From Vibrio cyclitrophicus (GTDB lineage: Bacteria > Pseudomonadota > Gammaproteobacteria > Enterobacterales > Vibrionaceae), in contig NZ_AP025480.1 of assembly GCF_024347435.1 (NCBI RefSeq), positions 248,001 to 312,000 of the forward strand: DNA of 64,000 nucleotides. Reading direction: 5' to 3'. Positions 20,954-31,987 of the stretch are shown piece after piece (position 1 is the stretch's first letter; each line of letters starts with the position of its first letter). Under the pieces are notes generated by a model. The model worked only from the letters and a program-made list of their open reading frames with translations, had not been told where the DNA came from and ran no database searches. The translations under genes were made by a program, and so were the position numbers.

Positions 20954-22165
20954 ATGAGCAAAGTTAACGTAAAGAAAGTTGTAGTAGCCTACTCTGGCGG
21001 TCTAGACACATCAGTAATCATTCCATGGTTGAAAGAGAACTATGATTGCGAAGTTATCGCATTTGTTGCTGATGTAGGCCAAGGTGATGAAGAGCTGATT
21101 GGCATCGAAGAAAAAGCAAAAGCGTCTGGAGCATCTGAATGTTACATCGCTGACCTTAAAGAAGAAATGGTCGCAGACTACATCTACCCAACGCTAAAAA
21201 CAGGTGCTTACTACGAAGGTAAATACCTACTAGGCACTTCAATGGCGCGTCCAATCATCGCGAAGGCACAAGTTGAAGTTGCGCGTAAAGTTGGCGCTGA
21301 CGCACTTTGTCACGGTTGTACAGGTAAAGGTAATGACCAAGTTCGTTTTGAAGGCGCATTCGCTGCACTGGCTCCAGATCTACACGTAATTGCGCCATGG
21401 CGTGAGTGGGATCTAGTGAGCCGTGAAGAGTGTCTAGATTACCTAGCTGAGCGTAACATTCCTTGTACAGCTTCTCTTACTAAGATTTACTCACGTGATG
21501 CAAACGCATGGCACATCTCTACAGAAGGCGGTGTTCTGGAAAATACATGGAATGCACCTGATGAAGATTGCTGGGCTTGGACGGTAGATCCAGAGCAAGC
21601 ACCAAACGAATCTGAAACAGTAACGCTGAAAGTTGAAAAAGGCGAAGTGGTAGCGGTAGATGGCGAAGCAATGACGCCATACAACGCACTGGTTTACCTC
21701 AATGAGAAGGGTGCTAAGCACGGTGTTGGTCGTATCGATATCGTAGAGAACCGTCTTGTTGGTATGAAGTCTCGTGGTTGTTACGAAACTCCAGGTGGCA
21801 CAATCATGATGGAAGCACTGCGTGCAGTAGAGCAACTGGTTCTTGATAAAGCGGCATTCGAATTCCGTGAAGAGCTAGGTGTTAAAGCTTCTCACCTTGT
21901 ATACGATGGTCGTTGGTTCACTCCGCTATGTAAGTCAATTCTTGCGGCGACAGATGAACTAGCACAAGACGTAAATGGTGAAGTGGTTATTAAGCTTTAC
22001 AAAGGCCATGCAACGGTGACTCAGAAACGTTCTGACAACAGTTTGTACTCAGAAGAATTTGCAACCTTTGGTGAAGATGAAGTTTACGATCAAAGCCATG
22101 CTGAAGGCTTCATCCGTCTTTACTCACTATCAAGCCGTATCCGTGCTTTGAATAGTCAAAAGTAA
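20954..22165 (+). CDS. argG: ArgG, argininosuccinate synthase
   Basis: ArgG couples citrulline and aspartate using ATP. The 403-residue protein has the PP-loop [12 protein letters not shown] near the start, [15 protein letters not shown] in the middle and the conserved [18 protein letters not shown]. This is the common roughly 400-residue class, not the longer E. coli type (447 residues). The ATG at 20954 follows AGGAGA with good spacing; an upstream in-frame ATG at 20924 is rejected. A terminator-like hairpin about 70 bp after the stop separates it from argH. Confidence 0.97.
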   Translation: MSKVNVKKVVVAYSGGLDTSVIIPWLKENYDCEVIAFVADVGQGDEELIGIEEKAKASGASECYIADLKEEMVADYIYPTLKTGAYYEGKYLLGTSMARPIIAKAQVEVARKVGADALCHGCTGKGNDQVRFEGAFAALAPDLHVIAPWREWDLVSREECLDYLAERNIPCTASLTKIYSRDANAWHISTEGGVLENTWNAPDEDCWAWTVDPEQAPNESETVTLKVEKGEVVAVDGEAMTPYNALVYLNEKGAKHGVGRIDIVENRLVGMKSRGCYETPGGTIMMEALRAVEQLVLDKAAFEFREELGVKASHLVYDGRWFTPLCKSILAATDELAQDVNGEVVIKLYKGHATVTQKRSDNSLYSEEFATFGEDEVYDQSHAEGFIRLYSLSSRIRALNSQK

Positions 22166-22233
22166 TCCTAACTATGAGTTAGTGAGCTAGCCTCCGCGAA
22201 AGGTTGAAGGCCAGTAAACAGACATTATTATGC

Positions 22234-22272
22234 AAAGCCCATTCACTATTGATTAGTGAGTGGGCTTTTTGC
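22234..22272 (+). terminator. Terminator between argG and argH
   Basis: AAGCCCATTCACTA and TAGTGAGTGGGCTT form a 14-bp stem with one G-T pair, followed by TTTTT. It implies that argH is at least partly transcribed from its own promoter. Confidence 0.9.
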
Positions 22273-22320
22273 TTTCTGTTTGTTTAATAAATCAGCTTCG
22301 GTTTTTACTATCGAATGGCA

Positions 22321-24385
<2,065 letters not shown>

Positions 24386-24403
24386 CGCATTGATTTTGTA
24401 GCT

Positions 24404-24439
24404 CCCTAAAAAAAGATCAAAAATCTGATCTTTTTTGGG
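24404..24439 (+). terminator. Terminator 1 after argH
   Basis: CCCTAAAAAAAGATC...GATCTTTTTTGGG: a long stem closed by CCC/GGG, with the U-tract inside the right arm. It lies about 20 bp after the argH stop. Confidence 0.8.
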
Positions 24440-24481
24440 AACAAATTAAGAAAAGTCCGGTCTATTAAAGTACCACTGCTT

Positions 24482-24536
24482 TTTCTTAGAATTTTCTAAG
24501 AAAGCCCTAGAATCGATTGGTTCTGGGGCTTTTTTC
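24482..24536 (+). terminator. Terminator 2 after argH with an overlapping hairpin
   Basis: AAGCCCTAGAA and TTCTGGGGCTT (24502-24531) form an 11-bp stem followed by a T-run. Just upstream, TTTCTTAGAA-TT-TTCTAAGAAA (24482-24503) is a perfect inverted repeat whose right end shares two bases with the terminator's left arm. Confidence 0.78.
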
Positions 24537-24637
24537 TATCTGTTGTTTGAGAAGTGATGATAACTCGAGTTGAGATTAATTCTTTGTGTATTGAATCTAG
24601 CACTTAGCCGTTATCCTCTATCCAACCAATCTCGTTA

Positions 24638-24886
24638 TTAATGCTTTTTGTTCCTTAAAGGCAGCACGACAAACTTCATGAACCAATGCAGCGACAACAA
24701 ACCACTGAACGCGAAAGCGGCCATCATCAAAGCGATGGCATTGATGGTTTTTGGATCTTCTCTGAAAAATAGCCACCATACTCCCCAACTCAAAATCGAC
24801 AACACCATCAGCTGATTTATGCAACGCTGGCAGCGACCGAGTTTGTTACGGATTTTTTCACTTTTATTGCAATGAATGCATGTCAT
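24638..24886 (-). CDS. Small membrane protein with N-terminal Cys pairs, DUF3624-like
   Basis: This is an 82-residue protein of unknown function. It begins with two CxxC pairs (C3-C6 and C19-C22), which could hold zinc, and then has two hydrophobic stretches (about 27-44 and 52-75) with WGVWWLFFREDP between. From memory this layout matches the DUF3624 family found mainly in vibrios. It is leftward and divergent from the RidA gene, 86 bp away. No clear ribosome-binding site is visible. Confidence 0.65.
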   Translation of the reverse strand: MTCIHCNKSEKIRNKLGRCQRCINQLMVLSILSWGVWWLFFREDPKTINAIALMMAAFAFSGLLSLHWFMKFVVLPLRNKKH

Positions 24887-24973
24887 CTTGGGTTTGATTC
24901 GCGTTATGCTTGTTGCCCTGATAATAACACGTCACAAGATATTGGATCACGGTGACACAGAGAGAGAAAGTCG

Positions 24974-25321
24974 ATGATTGAGCGCCAAGACACCAAACAA
25001 CGCATGAGCCGTATTGTGAAACACAACGGCACTATCTACCTATGTGGCCAAGTGTGTGCTGATGCAACCAAAGACATCACTGAGCAAACACAGACGATGC
25101 TAGATAAAGTAGAAGCGCTACTTGAGCAAGCAGGCAGCGACAAAGAGCACATGCTGTCAGCAACGATTTACTTGAAAGACATGAAAGATTTCCAAGAAAT
25201 GAACGCAGTTTGGGATGCATGGGTACCAGAAGGTCACGCTCCAGCTCGCGCATGTGTGACTGGCGATATGGCTCGCGAAGCGCTACTTGTTGAAATCTCT
25301 GTGATTGCTGCTGAGAAGTAA
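24974..25321 (+). CDS. RidA/YjgF-family protein
   Basis: This 115-residue protein of the RidA (YjgF/YER057c/UK114) superfamily carries [11 protein letters not shown] at the start and [20 protein letters not shown] near the end, including the conserved Arg of the pocket. True RidA deaminates reactive enamines and imines from PLP enzymes. This sequence resembles the YoaB-type subgroup more than canonical RidA, so the activity is uncertain. A purine-rich site (AGAGAGAAAG) precedes the ATG. Confidence 0.85.
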   Translation: MIERQDTKQRMSRIVKHNGTIYLCGQVCADATKDITEQTQTMLDKVEALLEQAGSDKEHMLSATIYLKDMKDFQEMNAVWDAWVPEGHAPARACVTGDMAREALLVEISVIAAEK

Positions 25322-25356
25322 CTGCTAAGTATTTAGCGACAGGCTATGGCTTCAAG

Positions 25357-25471
25357 AGACTCCAGATACCTCGTCCCTCGGTTCTGGAATGACGTAGAGG
25401 ATTTTGTTCCTACCATATTGTGAAAATTATCGTCATTTCCGATAGTGACGAAGGAGTGTAATAGGGAGTCT
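25357..25471. repeat. Palindromic intergenic repeat (MITE- or REP-like)
   Basis: About 115 bp bounded by AGACTCC (25357-25363) and GGAGTCT (25465-25471), an exact terminal inverted repeat. Inner parts also pair imperfectly: TGGAATGACG against CGTCATTTCC. No coding capacity is apparent. It resembles interspersed repeats I recall from Vibrio intergenic regions. Copy number cannot be judged from one window. Confidence 0.55.
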
Positions 25472-25487
25472 GTTATTTGCTCGTTGC

Positions 25488-25518
25488 AAAAAAAGGAAAG
25501 CCAATGGCTTTCCTTTTT
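25488..25518. terminator. Bidirectional terminator between the RidA and reductase genes
   Basis: AAAAAGGAAAGCC-AAT-GGCTTTCCTTTTT, a perfect 13-bp stem. It serves the converging RidA-like and reductase genes. Confidence 0.92.
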
Positions 25519-25564
25519 AGTATCTAGTGTTTGCTAACTGCTAACTGCTAACGATAATCTGAGA

Positions 25565-27031
25565 TTAACAGCCCGGTCCGCAATCTAGACAGTGTTTCAC
25601 CGTCTCTGGACCTAGGTGCAGTTTCGCATTCAAGTCACGTAGTGCTGTCCGTACACCTTCTTCAATCACTGGGTGGTAGAAAGGCATGTCTAGCATTTCC
25701 GAAATCGTCATCTTATTCTGATGTGCCCAAGCTAATAGGTGCGCCAAGTGTTCCGCATTTGGTCCCATCATCTCAGCACCAAGGAAGCGACCAGTGCCTT
25801 GTTCGCCGTAAACGTGCAGGATACCTTTGTTGCGTAGCATCACTCGTGAACGACCTTGGCTCTCAAACGACACTTCACCTGTTGCGAAACAACCACATGT
25901 GCCCAATCGTGTTGTGATCTCTTTGTACGTTTCACCAACCATCGCGATTTGCGGGTCAGAGAATACCGCTGAAATTTTAGAGCGGCGTAAGCCTGCTCGA
26001 ATTTCAGGAAAACGACCTGCGTTGTCGCCCGCAATACGAGCTTGGTCTGCTGCTTCATGTAGTAGAGGCAGTTGGTTGCTTGCATCACCTGCAATGAATA
26101 CTGATGGTAGCGATGTTTGTAGCGTGTAGTGGTCTGCGATTGGAACACCACGCTCATCAAGTTCTAGAGAGGTATTTTCTAGTCCAAGCTTGTCTGTATT
26201 AGGACGACGACCTGTTGCTGCCAGTACGAACTCAACGATGTTGGTTTCTAGTTCACCTTGCTTATTGATGAACTGGATTTCGACGCGAACTTCGCCTGAT
26301 TCAGTCATAATACGCTTCATGCTTTCGATTTTTACGTCAGCATCTAGGTAGAACTCTTCATTGAAAGCTTTGTCTGCGTAAGCCATGATCTCTGGGTCGG
26401 TTACTGGGCCTACTTGACCACCTAAACCGAACAGTTTTGTTTTTACACCCAAGCGGTGCAGTGACTGACCAAGCTCAAGCCCAATAACACCAGGGCCAAA
26501 TACTGCGACTGATTCCGGTAAATCATCCCAGCTGAACACGTCGTCGTTAATGATCAGACGGTCACCAAGCTCATTCCAAACTGCAGGATATGCAGGGCGA
26601 GAACCGGTTGCTATAACAATACGTTTAGCGGTGACAACCGTGTGATCATCAATTTGTAGCGTGTTGTCATCTAAGAACTTTGCGTAACCAGAGATCTTGT
26701 CTTGCTCTGGGATTTCATCAACACCTTCTAAAACAAAACCAACAAAACGGTCACGCTCAAACTTCACTCGATCCATCACTTCACGGCCGTTAATCACGAT
26801 ATCACCTTGTGGGTGAACGCCAAAAGCCGGAGCTTTCTCTATTTGGTGTACGCTTTCTGCAGCTGCAATAAGCAGTTTCGATGGCATACAACCAACACGA
26901 GCACAGGTTGTACCGTAAGGGCCGCCTTCAATCATCACAACACTGTCAGTGTGTGCTTTTGCAGCGCGGTAAGAACCTAGACCTGCCGTACCGCCCCCGA
27001 TAACTGCTACATCTACATTGACTTGTTTCAT
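25565..27031 (-). CDS. Dihydrolipoamide dehydrogenase-like disulfide reductase with C-terminal Cys triad
   Basis: This 488-residue FAD disulfide reductase has an FAD-binding GGGTAGLGSYRAA loop, redox pair C43/C48 in GTTCARVGC, a second nucleotide-binding domain (GPGVIGLELGQ), and HPVIEE near the end with the His-Glu dyad. It is annotated in relatives as dihydrolipoamide dehydrogenase, but no 2-oxoacid dehydrogenase genes are near. Unusually, the last residues hold three cysteines (C481, C484, C488). The neighbours are Prx-Grx and oxyR, so a role in thiol-peroxide defence is plausible. The start at 27031 follows GAGAAG; an in-frame start at 27079 is rejected. Confidence 0.88.
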   Translation of the reverse strand: MKQVNVDVAVIGGGTAGLGSYRAAKAHTDSVVMIEGGPYGTTCARVGCMPSKLLIAAAESVHQIEKAPAFGVHPQGDIVINGREVMDRVKFERDRFVGFVLEGVDEIPEQDKISGYAKFLDDNTLQIDDHTVVTAKRIVIATGSRPAYPAVWNELGDRLIINDDVFSWDDLPESVAVFGPGVIGLELGQSLHRLGVKTKLFGLGGQVGPVTDPEIMAYADKAFNEEFYLDADVKIESMKRIMTESGEVRVEIQFINKQGELETNIVEFVLAATGRRPNTDKLGLENTSLELDERGVPIADHYTLQTSLPSVFIAGDASNQLPLLHEAADQARIAGDNAGRFPEIRAGLRRSKISAVFSDPQIAMVGETYKEITTRLGTCGCFATGEVSFESQGRSRVMLRNKGILHVYGEQGTGRFLGAEMMGPNAEHLAHLLAWAHQNKMTISEMLDMPFYHPVIEEGVRTALRDLNAKLHLGPETVKHCLDCGPGC

Positions 27032-27260
27032 AATAATCTTCTCGCAATGGCTAAATTTAGTTTGAACAAACCCCTCCAACTCTGGTGATTTGTTGAGAGT
27101 CAGGATAGCGGTTCAGTTTTGTGATTCTGTTTTATTAGGTTTAGCTTGTGATTCAGCTTTTTGTTACTAACTGCTTCTTGTTACTAACTATAGGTTAGTT
27201 AAAAGTTCGCGAGTCAGAAGCTTTATCTTTTCCAAAGCTCATATAAGAGTGATTTGGAAT

Positions 27261-27288
27261 AGCTAACCCACAAGAGGTTGGGTTAGCT
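27261..27288. other. Perfect hairpin between the reductase and Prx-Grx genes
   Basis: AGCTAACCCA-CAAGAGGT-TGGGTTAGCT: a 10-bp perfect stem with an 8-nt loop, about 50 bp after the Prx-Grx stop on the minus strand. No T-run follows on either strand, so it may stabilise or process the transcript rather than terminate it. The rest of the 307-bp gap shows short repeats of TTGTTACTAACT but no gene. Confidence 0.55.
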
Positions 27289-27338
27289 GGTATTACTTAG
27301 GTTATTTAATTGCTAGGCGTTTATTAGCGACTAAGTGA

Positions 27339-28067
27339 TTAACCTAGGAAAGCTTCTAGTTCTTCGCTGCCACCGATGTGTTTGCCACCGATGAATACTT
27401 GAGGAACGGTAGTGCGACCAGAGATTGCACGTAGGCTTACTGTTGTTGCGTCTTTACCTAACACCACTTCTTCGTAGTTTAGACCTTTGTCGATTAGGTT
27501 TTGTTTCGCTTTCATACAGAAAGGACAGCCTGGCTTAGTGAATACTGTGATCGACTCTTGCTCTTTGTGCTCAGGAGCAATGTAGTTAAGCATAGTATCT
27601 GCATCAGAAACCTTGAACGGGTCGCCTGGTACATCTTCTTCGATGAACATTTTTTCTACCACGCCGTTTTTAACCAGCATGCTGTAGCGCCATGAACGTT
27701 TGCCGAAGCCGATGTCGTTTTTCTCAACCAGCATACCCATGCCGTCTGTGAAGTCACCGTTGCCATCTGGGATGAATGTGATTTTTTCAGCTTCTTGGTC
27801 TGCTTTCCATGCGTTCATTACGAACGTATCGTTTACTGAAACACAAAGGATGTCATCAACGCCGTTTTCTTTGAACACTGAGTGTAGTTCGTTGTAACGA
27901 GGTAAGTGGCTTGAAGAACATGTTGGTGTAAACGCACCTGGCAGGCTGAATACGATAACTGTCTTATCTTTGAATAGTTCTTCCGTCGTTACGTTAACCC
28001 ATGCATCACCTTGGCGAGTTGGGAATGTTACTTGAGGGATTGATTGACCTTCTTTAGATGCAAACAT
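27339..28067 (-). CDS. Hybrid peroxiredoxin 5-glutaredoxin
   Basis: The 242-residue fusion has an N-terminal Prx5-type peroxiredoxin with peroxidatic C50 in PGAFTPTC and a C-terminal glutaredoxin with CPFC (C181-C184). Such hybrids, known from Haemophilus influenzae, reduce peroxides using glutathione through the built-in glutaredoxin. It is divergent from oxyR, with an OxyR-type site between. An AAGGAAA site precedes the ATG. I know it from V. cholerae beside oxyR. Confidence 0.95.
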   Translation of the reverse strand: MFASKEGQSIPQVTFPTRQGDAWVNVTTEELFKDKTVIVFSLPGAFTPTCSSSHLPRYNELHSVFKENGVDDILCVSVNDTFVMNAWKADQEAEKITFIPDGNGDFTDGMGMLVEKNDIGFGKRSWRYSMLVKNGVVEKMFIEEDVPGDPFKVSDADTMLNYIAPEHKEQESITVFTKPGCPFCMKAKQNLIDKGLNYEEVVLGKDATTVSLRAISGRTTVPQVFIGGKHIGGSEELEAFLG

Positions 28068-28195
28068 ATTGATTTCCTTAAATAGTATTTTAATTTTGTT
28101 CTATCAGAGCTTAACGTTTTTCTTTGCTCTGTTTCGTTTCGTTGAGCCCATTATTAGATAAAACCTTTGATAGTTCTAATCGTTTGATGTTATGG

Positions 28196-28220
28196 TTTTG
28201 ATAGGTAAATTCTATCAAAA
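28196..28220. promoter_or_regulatory. OxyR-type operator between prx-grx and oxyR
   Basis: TTTTGATAG-GTAAATT-CTATCAAAA is a perfect 9-bp inverted repeat. Its core ATAGGTAAATTCTAT fits one half of the OxyR consensus (ATAGNTNNNANCTAT) at all but one specified position. A weaker second element, ATAGTTCTAATCGTT, begins at 28170, at longer than usual spacing. Confidence 0.72.
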
Positions 28221-28288
28221 GTATTTTATTCCAAAATATTTATATTCAGACCTTTGTTCTTTTTAAAACTTGAGGTAAGAGACAGATC

Positions 28289-29182
28289 ATGAACATTCGT
28301 GACTTTGAATACTTAGTGGCTCTTGCAGAGCATAAGCACTTTAGAAAAGCGGCAGAAGCGTGCTTTGTCAGTCAGCCCACCTTGAGCGGACAGATACGTA
28401 AACTAGAAGATGAAATTGGACTTCAGTTAACCGAGCGTAGCCCAAGGAAGGTAATATTTACAGAATCGGGTTTACAACTTGTCGAGCAGGCAAAGCGCAT
28501 TCTTAATGAAGTGAAAACTTTTAAAGATATGGCGAGCGGGCATGGTGAAGCGATGACGGGGCCAATGCATATTGGTTTTATTCCGACCGTTGGCCCATAC
28601 ATCTTGCCGAAAATTATTCCTCATCTGAAAGAGTGCTTTCCAGATCTTGAGCTTTACTTGCATGAAGCACAGACAAATCAATTAGTGAGTCAGCTAGAAG
28701 ATGGCAAATTGGATTGTTTAGTACTGGCTGCGGTTGATGAAACGGCTTCTTTTAAAGAAATTGATGTTTACGATGAGCCATTGAGTGTTGCCGTGCCATG
28801 CGACCATGAATGGGCGAATCAAGACAGTGTGGACATGTTGCAGCTTAACGGGAGAACGGTACTGGCTTTGGGCGATGGGCATTGTTTACGAGACCAAGCG
28901 TTAGGGTTTTGTTTTGCCGCAGGTGCAAAAGATGATGAACGCTTTAAAGCGACCAGTTTAGAGACGCTTCGTAACATGGTCGCCGCAGGGGCAGGCATTA
29001 CCTTGTTACCTCAACTTTCCGTTCCAAAGGAAAAAAAGAAAGACGGTGTGTGTTACGTACCGGCTGTTAATCCAACACCTTCACGTCGTATTGTGGTCGC
29101 ATATCGACCGGGCTCTCCATTGAAGGGACGTTTTGAGCAACTGGCGGACACTATCCGAGTTCAATTAGAGAAAGCAGTTTAG
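28289..29182 (+). CDS. oxyR: OxyR, LysR-family peroxide sensor
   Basis: OxyR activates antioxidant genes when peroxide joins its two cysteines. The 297-residue protein has the LysR helix-turn-helix at the start (MNIRDFEYLVALAEHKHFRKAA) and C199 and C208 in GHCLRDQALGFC, at exactly the E. coli positions. It is divergent from the Prx-Grx gene, which is its likely target, and is followed by a long terminator. Confidence 0.97.
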   Translation: MNIRDFEYLVALAEHKHFRKAAEACFVSQPTLSGQIRKLEDEIGLQLTERSPRKVIFTESGLQLVEQAKRILNEVKTFKDMASGHGEAMTGPMHIGFIPTVGPYILPKIIPHLKECFPDLELYLHEAQTNQLVSQLEDGKLDCLVLAAVDETASFKEIDVYDEPLSVAVPCDHEWANQDSVDMLQLNGRTVLALGDGHCLRDQALGFCFAAGAKDDERFKATSLETLRNMVAAGAGITLLPQLSVPKEKKKDGVCYVPAVNPTPSRRIVVAYRPGSPLKGRFEQLADTIRVQLEKAV

Positions 29183-29207
29183 CGGTTTGTATTAAATAAT
29201 AGATATA

Positions 29208-29243
29208 AAAAAGGGTTGATATGAATTCATATCAACCCTTTTT
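29208..29243. terminator. Bidirectional terminator between oxyR and mrcA
   Basis: A perfect 36-bp palindrome, AAAAAGGGTTGATATG then its mirror, centred on GAATTC. The A and T ends give a U-tract in either direction for the converging genes. Confidence 0.93.
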
Positions 29244-29277
29244 GTTGGTTCATGTTGCTAGGTTCAACAAACCCTAG

Positions 29278-31836
29278 TTAGAACAGCTCTTCTACGGCTT
29301 CACCTGATGATGTTGAGTAGATGTCATTGAAACGTTCAGTGATGTATTCGGTTGGCTCTGTGCCTTTCTCGAAGTACTCGAACATTGATGAACTATCGAA
29401 CTTGTTTGTCAGTAAGCCAGTTTCGCGGTCGATACGAACACGGATGATGTTTTCCGGAAGTTCTTTACGTTGTGCTGGCACGCCAGCTAACGCTGTACCC
29501 ATGAAATCTACCCATGCAGGCTCTGCTGTTTTAGCACCAGCTTCTGCACCTGTAATCTGGTTCTTGCCAAGGTTTGAGTTCGCTTTGGTTCTACCTAGGT
29601 TGCGGTTGTGGTTATCAAAACCCACCCATACCGTTGCAACCATGCCTGGGCCGTAGCCGCTGTACCAAGTATCTTTTGAATCGTTAGTGGTGCCAGTTTT
29701 ACCGCCAATGTCACGACGCTTCAATGGCTGAGCACGCCAGCCTGTACCGTTCCAACCAGTACCAGCACTCCAATCTCCGCCACCCCAGATGTTGCTGTAC
29801 ATCATTTCACGAACAAGGAAAGCGTTCTGCTCAGAGATAACTTGAGGCGCGTATTGTACTTTCGCGTCAACATCTTGCTCTGCAAACTCATCGGCCATTG
29901 GGTCTGTAGCGACGTTCTGCTCGCAATTATCCTTACACACCACTTTTGGTGTCGCTTCAAATTCAATTTCACCAAATGGCGTTTCAATACGACTGATGTA
30001 GAAAGGCTCTACGTAGTAGCCGCCATTCGCAAATACTGAGTAACCTTGCGCTACTTTCATTGGTGTTAAGCTGCCAGCACCTAGAGCAATAGTTTCTGAG
30101 CGAGGTACTTCATCAATATCAAAACCAAAACGAGTTAGGTAATTACGAGTGTCATCCAACCCCACTTCACGTAGTACACGGACAGCCATTACGTTTTTAG
30201 ATTGAGCTAAGCCAATACGTAAACGCGTAGGACCCACGTATGTCGGTGGTGAGTTCTTTGGTCGCCATGCCGTACCTTGGCTCTTATCCCATTGGTTGAT
30301 AGGCGCATCGTTGATCAGTGATGCCAGCGTTAAGCCTTTATCAATCGCCGCCGAGTAAATAAATGGTTTGATACCAGAACCGACTTGACGAATAGATTGC
30401 GTCGCGCGGTTGAATTTGTTGTGAACAAAGTTAAAACCACCGACCATCGACAATACCGCGCCGTTATTTGGATTCATTGCAACAAAAGCGGTATTCGCAT
30501 TGGGTACTTGGCTTAGTCGCCATACAACAGGTTTTGCAGGTTCAGTTATCGCTGATTCTTCTTTAGGCTCTTCAGATACTTCGTCGCCTGTAATTGCTTC
30601 ATGGCGAACCCAAATTTGTTCACCAACAGCCAGAATCTCTTTTGCTTGAGAAGGCGCAGGTCCTTGGCGGTTGTCGGTTAGGAATTTACGCGCCCAATTC
30701 ATACCCTGCCATTCGATAGAGCCTTCACCTTGGTTCTTAACCCAGATTTGTGCGCTTTTTGCATCGACGGCCGTAACCACTGCTGGGACTAGGTCGCCAT
30801 AGGTTGGTTGAGATTTAAGGTGCTTAACGATTTGTTCATGCTCCCAAGCCGATTGCTCAGTTTGCCACAACACTTTTTCAGCACCGCGGTAACCGTGACG
30901 CTCATCATAACCAAGTAGGTTTTTAATCGCAGCTTGGTTTGCGGCTTTCTGCAGCTTTGAATCAACAGTCGTATAAACCTTCATACCTGATGTGTAAGCG
31001 GCTTCACCGTATCGCTCAACCATCCAAGCACGTGCGACTTCAGCAACATACGGTGCACTGAGTTCAATTTCGGCACCGTGGTACTTAGAGATAAGTTCTT
31101 CACTGCGAGCGTCATCGTACTCTTCTTGAGTGATGTACTGTTCGTCTAACATACGACGCAATACAACGTTACGACGATGAGTTGCGCGCTCTACCGAGTA
31201 AATAGGATTCATGGTTGACGGTGCTTTTGGCATACCAGCAAGCGTAGCGAGCTCACTGAGTGTTAGTTCTGGAAGGTCTTTACCGAAGTAAACACGAGCT
31301 GCGGCGCCGAAACCATATGAACGGTGGCCTAAGAAGATCTTGTTTACGTACAGCTCCATGATCTCTTCTTTGCTAAGCAGTTGCTCGATATGGATCGCAA
31401 TGAAGATCTCTTTGATCTTACGCATAATCTTTTTCTCATTAGATAAGAAGAAATTACGCGCAAGCTGCTGAGTAATGGTACTCGCACCTTGTTTTGCAGA
31501 TCCTGACATCGCAACAACGATCGCGGCACGAGTAATACCAATTGGGTCAATACCCGGGTGCTCGTAGAAACGACTATCTTCAGTAGCAATTAGGGCTTCA
31601 ACCAGGTGGCGAGGTATCTCGTCATAAGTGACTGGGTTGCGACGCTTTTCACCAAATTGAGAGATCAATTTTCCGTCTTGACTGAAGACTTGCATCGGGG
31701 TTTGGAGTTCTACGTCACGCAAAGTGGCAACATCAGGCAACTCTGGTTTTACGTAATAATAAAACCCAAAAATTGTACTGACTCCAAGAATCATGCAAAT
31801 CAATGTAAATATGAATAATCGCTTTATGAACTTCAC
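29278..31836 (-). CDS. mrcA: PBP1A, bifunctional penicillin-binding protein
   Basis: PBP1A builds peptidoglycan at the inner membrane. The 852-residue protein has an N-terminal anchor (about residues 5-27), a glycosyltransferase 51 domain with catalytic Glu86 in ATEDSRFYEHPG and QGASTITQQLARN, an OB-like insert, and a transpeptidase domain with SGIK (active Ser), SKN and KTGT. This is the usual order and length of class A PBPs. It is divergent from pilM, the same arrangement as in E. coli where mrcA faces the hofMNOPQ genes. Confidence 0.97.
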   Translation of the reverse strand: MKFIKRLFIFTLICMILGVSTIFGFYYYVKPELPDVATLRDVELQTPMQVFSQDGKLISQFGEKRRNPVTYDEIPRHLVEALIATEDSRFYEHPGIDPIGITRAAIVVAMSGSAKQGASTITQQLARNFFLSNEKKIMRKIKEIFIAIHIEQLLSKEEIMELYVNKIFLGHRSYGFGAAARVYFGKDLPELTLSELATLAGMPKAPSTMNPIYSVERATHRRNVVLRRMLDEQYITQEEYDDARSEELISKYHGAEIELSAPYVAEVARAWMVERYGEAAYTSGMKVYTTVDSKLQKAANQAAIKNLLGYDERHGYRGAEKVLWQTEQSAWEHEQIVKHLKSQPTYGDLVPAVVTAVDAKSAQIWVKNQGEGSIEWQGMNWARKFLTDNRQGPAPSQAKEILAVGEQIWVRHEAITGDEVSEEPKEESAITEPAKPVVWRLSQVPNANTAFVAMNPNNGAVLSMVGGFNFVHNKFNRATQSIRQVGSGIKPFIYSAAIDKGLTLASLINDAPINQWDKSQGTAWRPKNSPPTYVGPTRLRIGLAQSKNVMAVRVLREVGLDDTRNYLTRFGFDIDEVPRSETIALGAGSLTPMKVAQGYSVFANGGYYVEPFYISRIETPFGEIEFEATPKVVCKDNCEQNVATDPMADEFAEQDVDAKVQYAPQVISEQNAFLVREMMYSNIWGGGDWSAGTGWNGTGWRAQPLKRRDIGGKTGTTNDSKDTWYSGYGPGMVATVWVGFDNHNRNLGRTKANSNLGKNQITGAEAGAKTAEPAWVDFMGTALAGVPAQRKELPENIIRVRIDRETGLLTNKFDSSSMFEYFEKGTEPTEYITERFNDIYSTSSGEAVEELF

Positions 31837-31987
31837 CGGATAATCCCTGATTAGTTAAGGCTGATAAGCAGCAAACCCTTGTACTCTAGGCTAAAAACTT
31901 AGCTTTCGTTTATTAACGCTTATTTAACTAATAATCACAACCCCTAGATAATCAACGAAATGCTTGGCACTTCAGGAGCTAGGTCAC

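Noticed and set aside
24618..24824. Second minus-strand frame overlapping the DUF3624-like gene
   Set aside because: Wrong frame; the overlapping frame has Cys pairs and membrane segments.
29208..29243. 36-bp perfect palindrome as a novel regulatory site
   Set aside because: Position between converging genes with A and T ends fits a bidirectional terminator.
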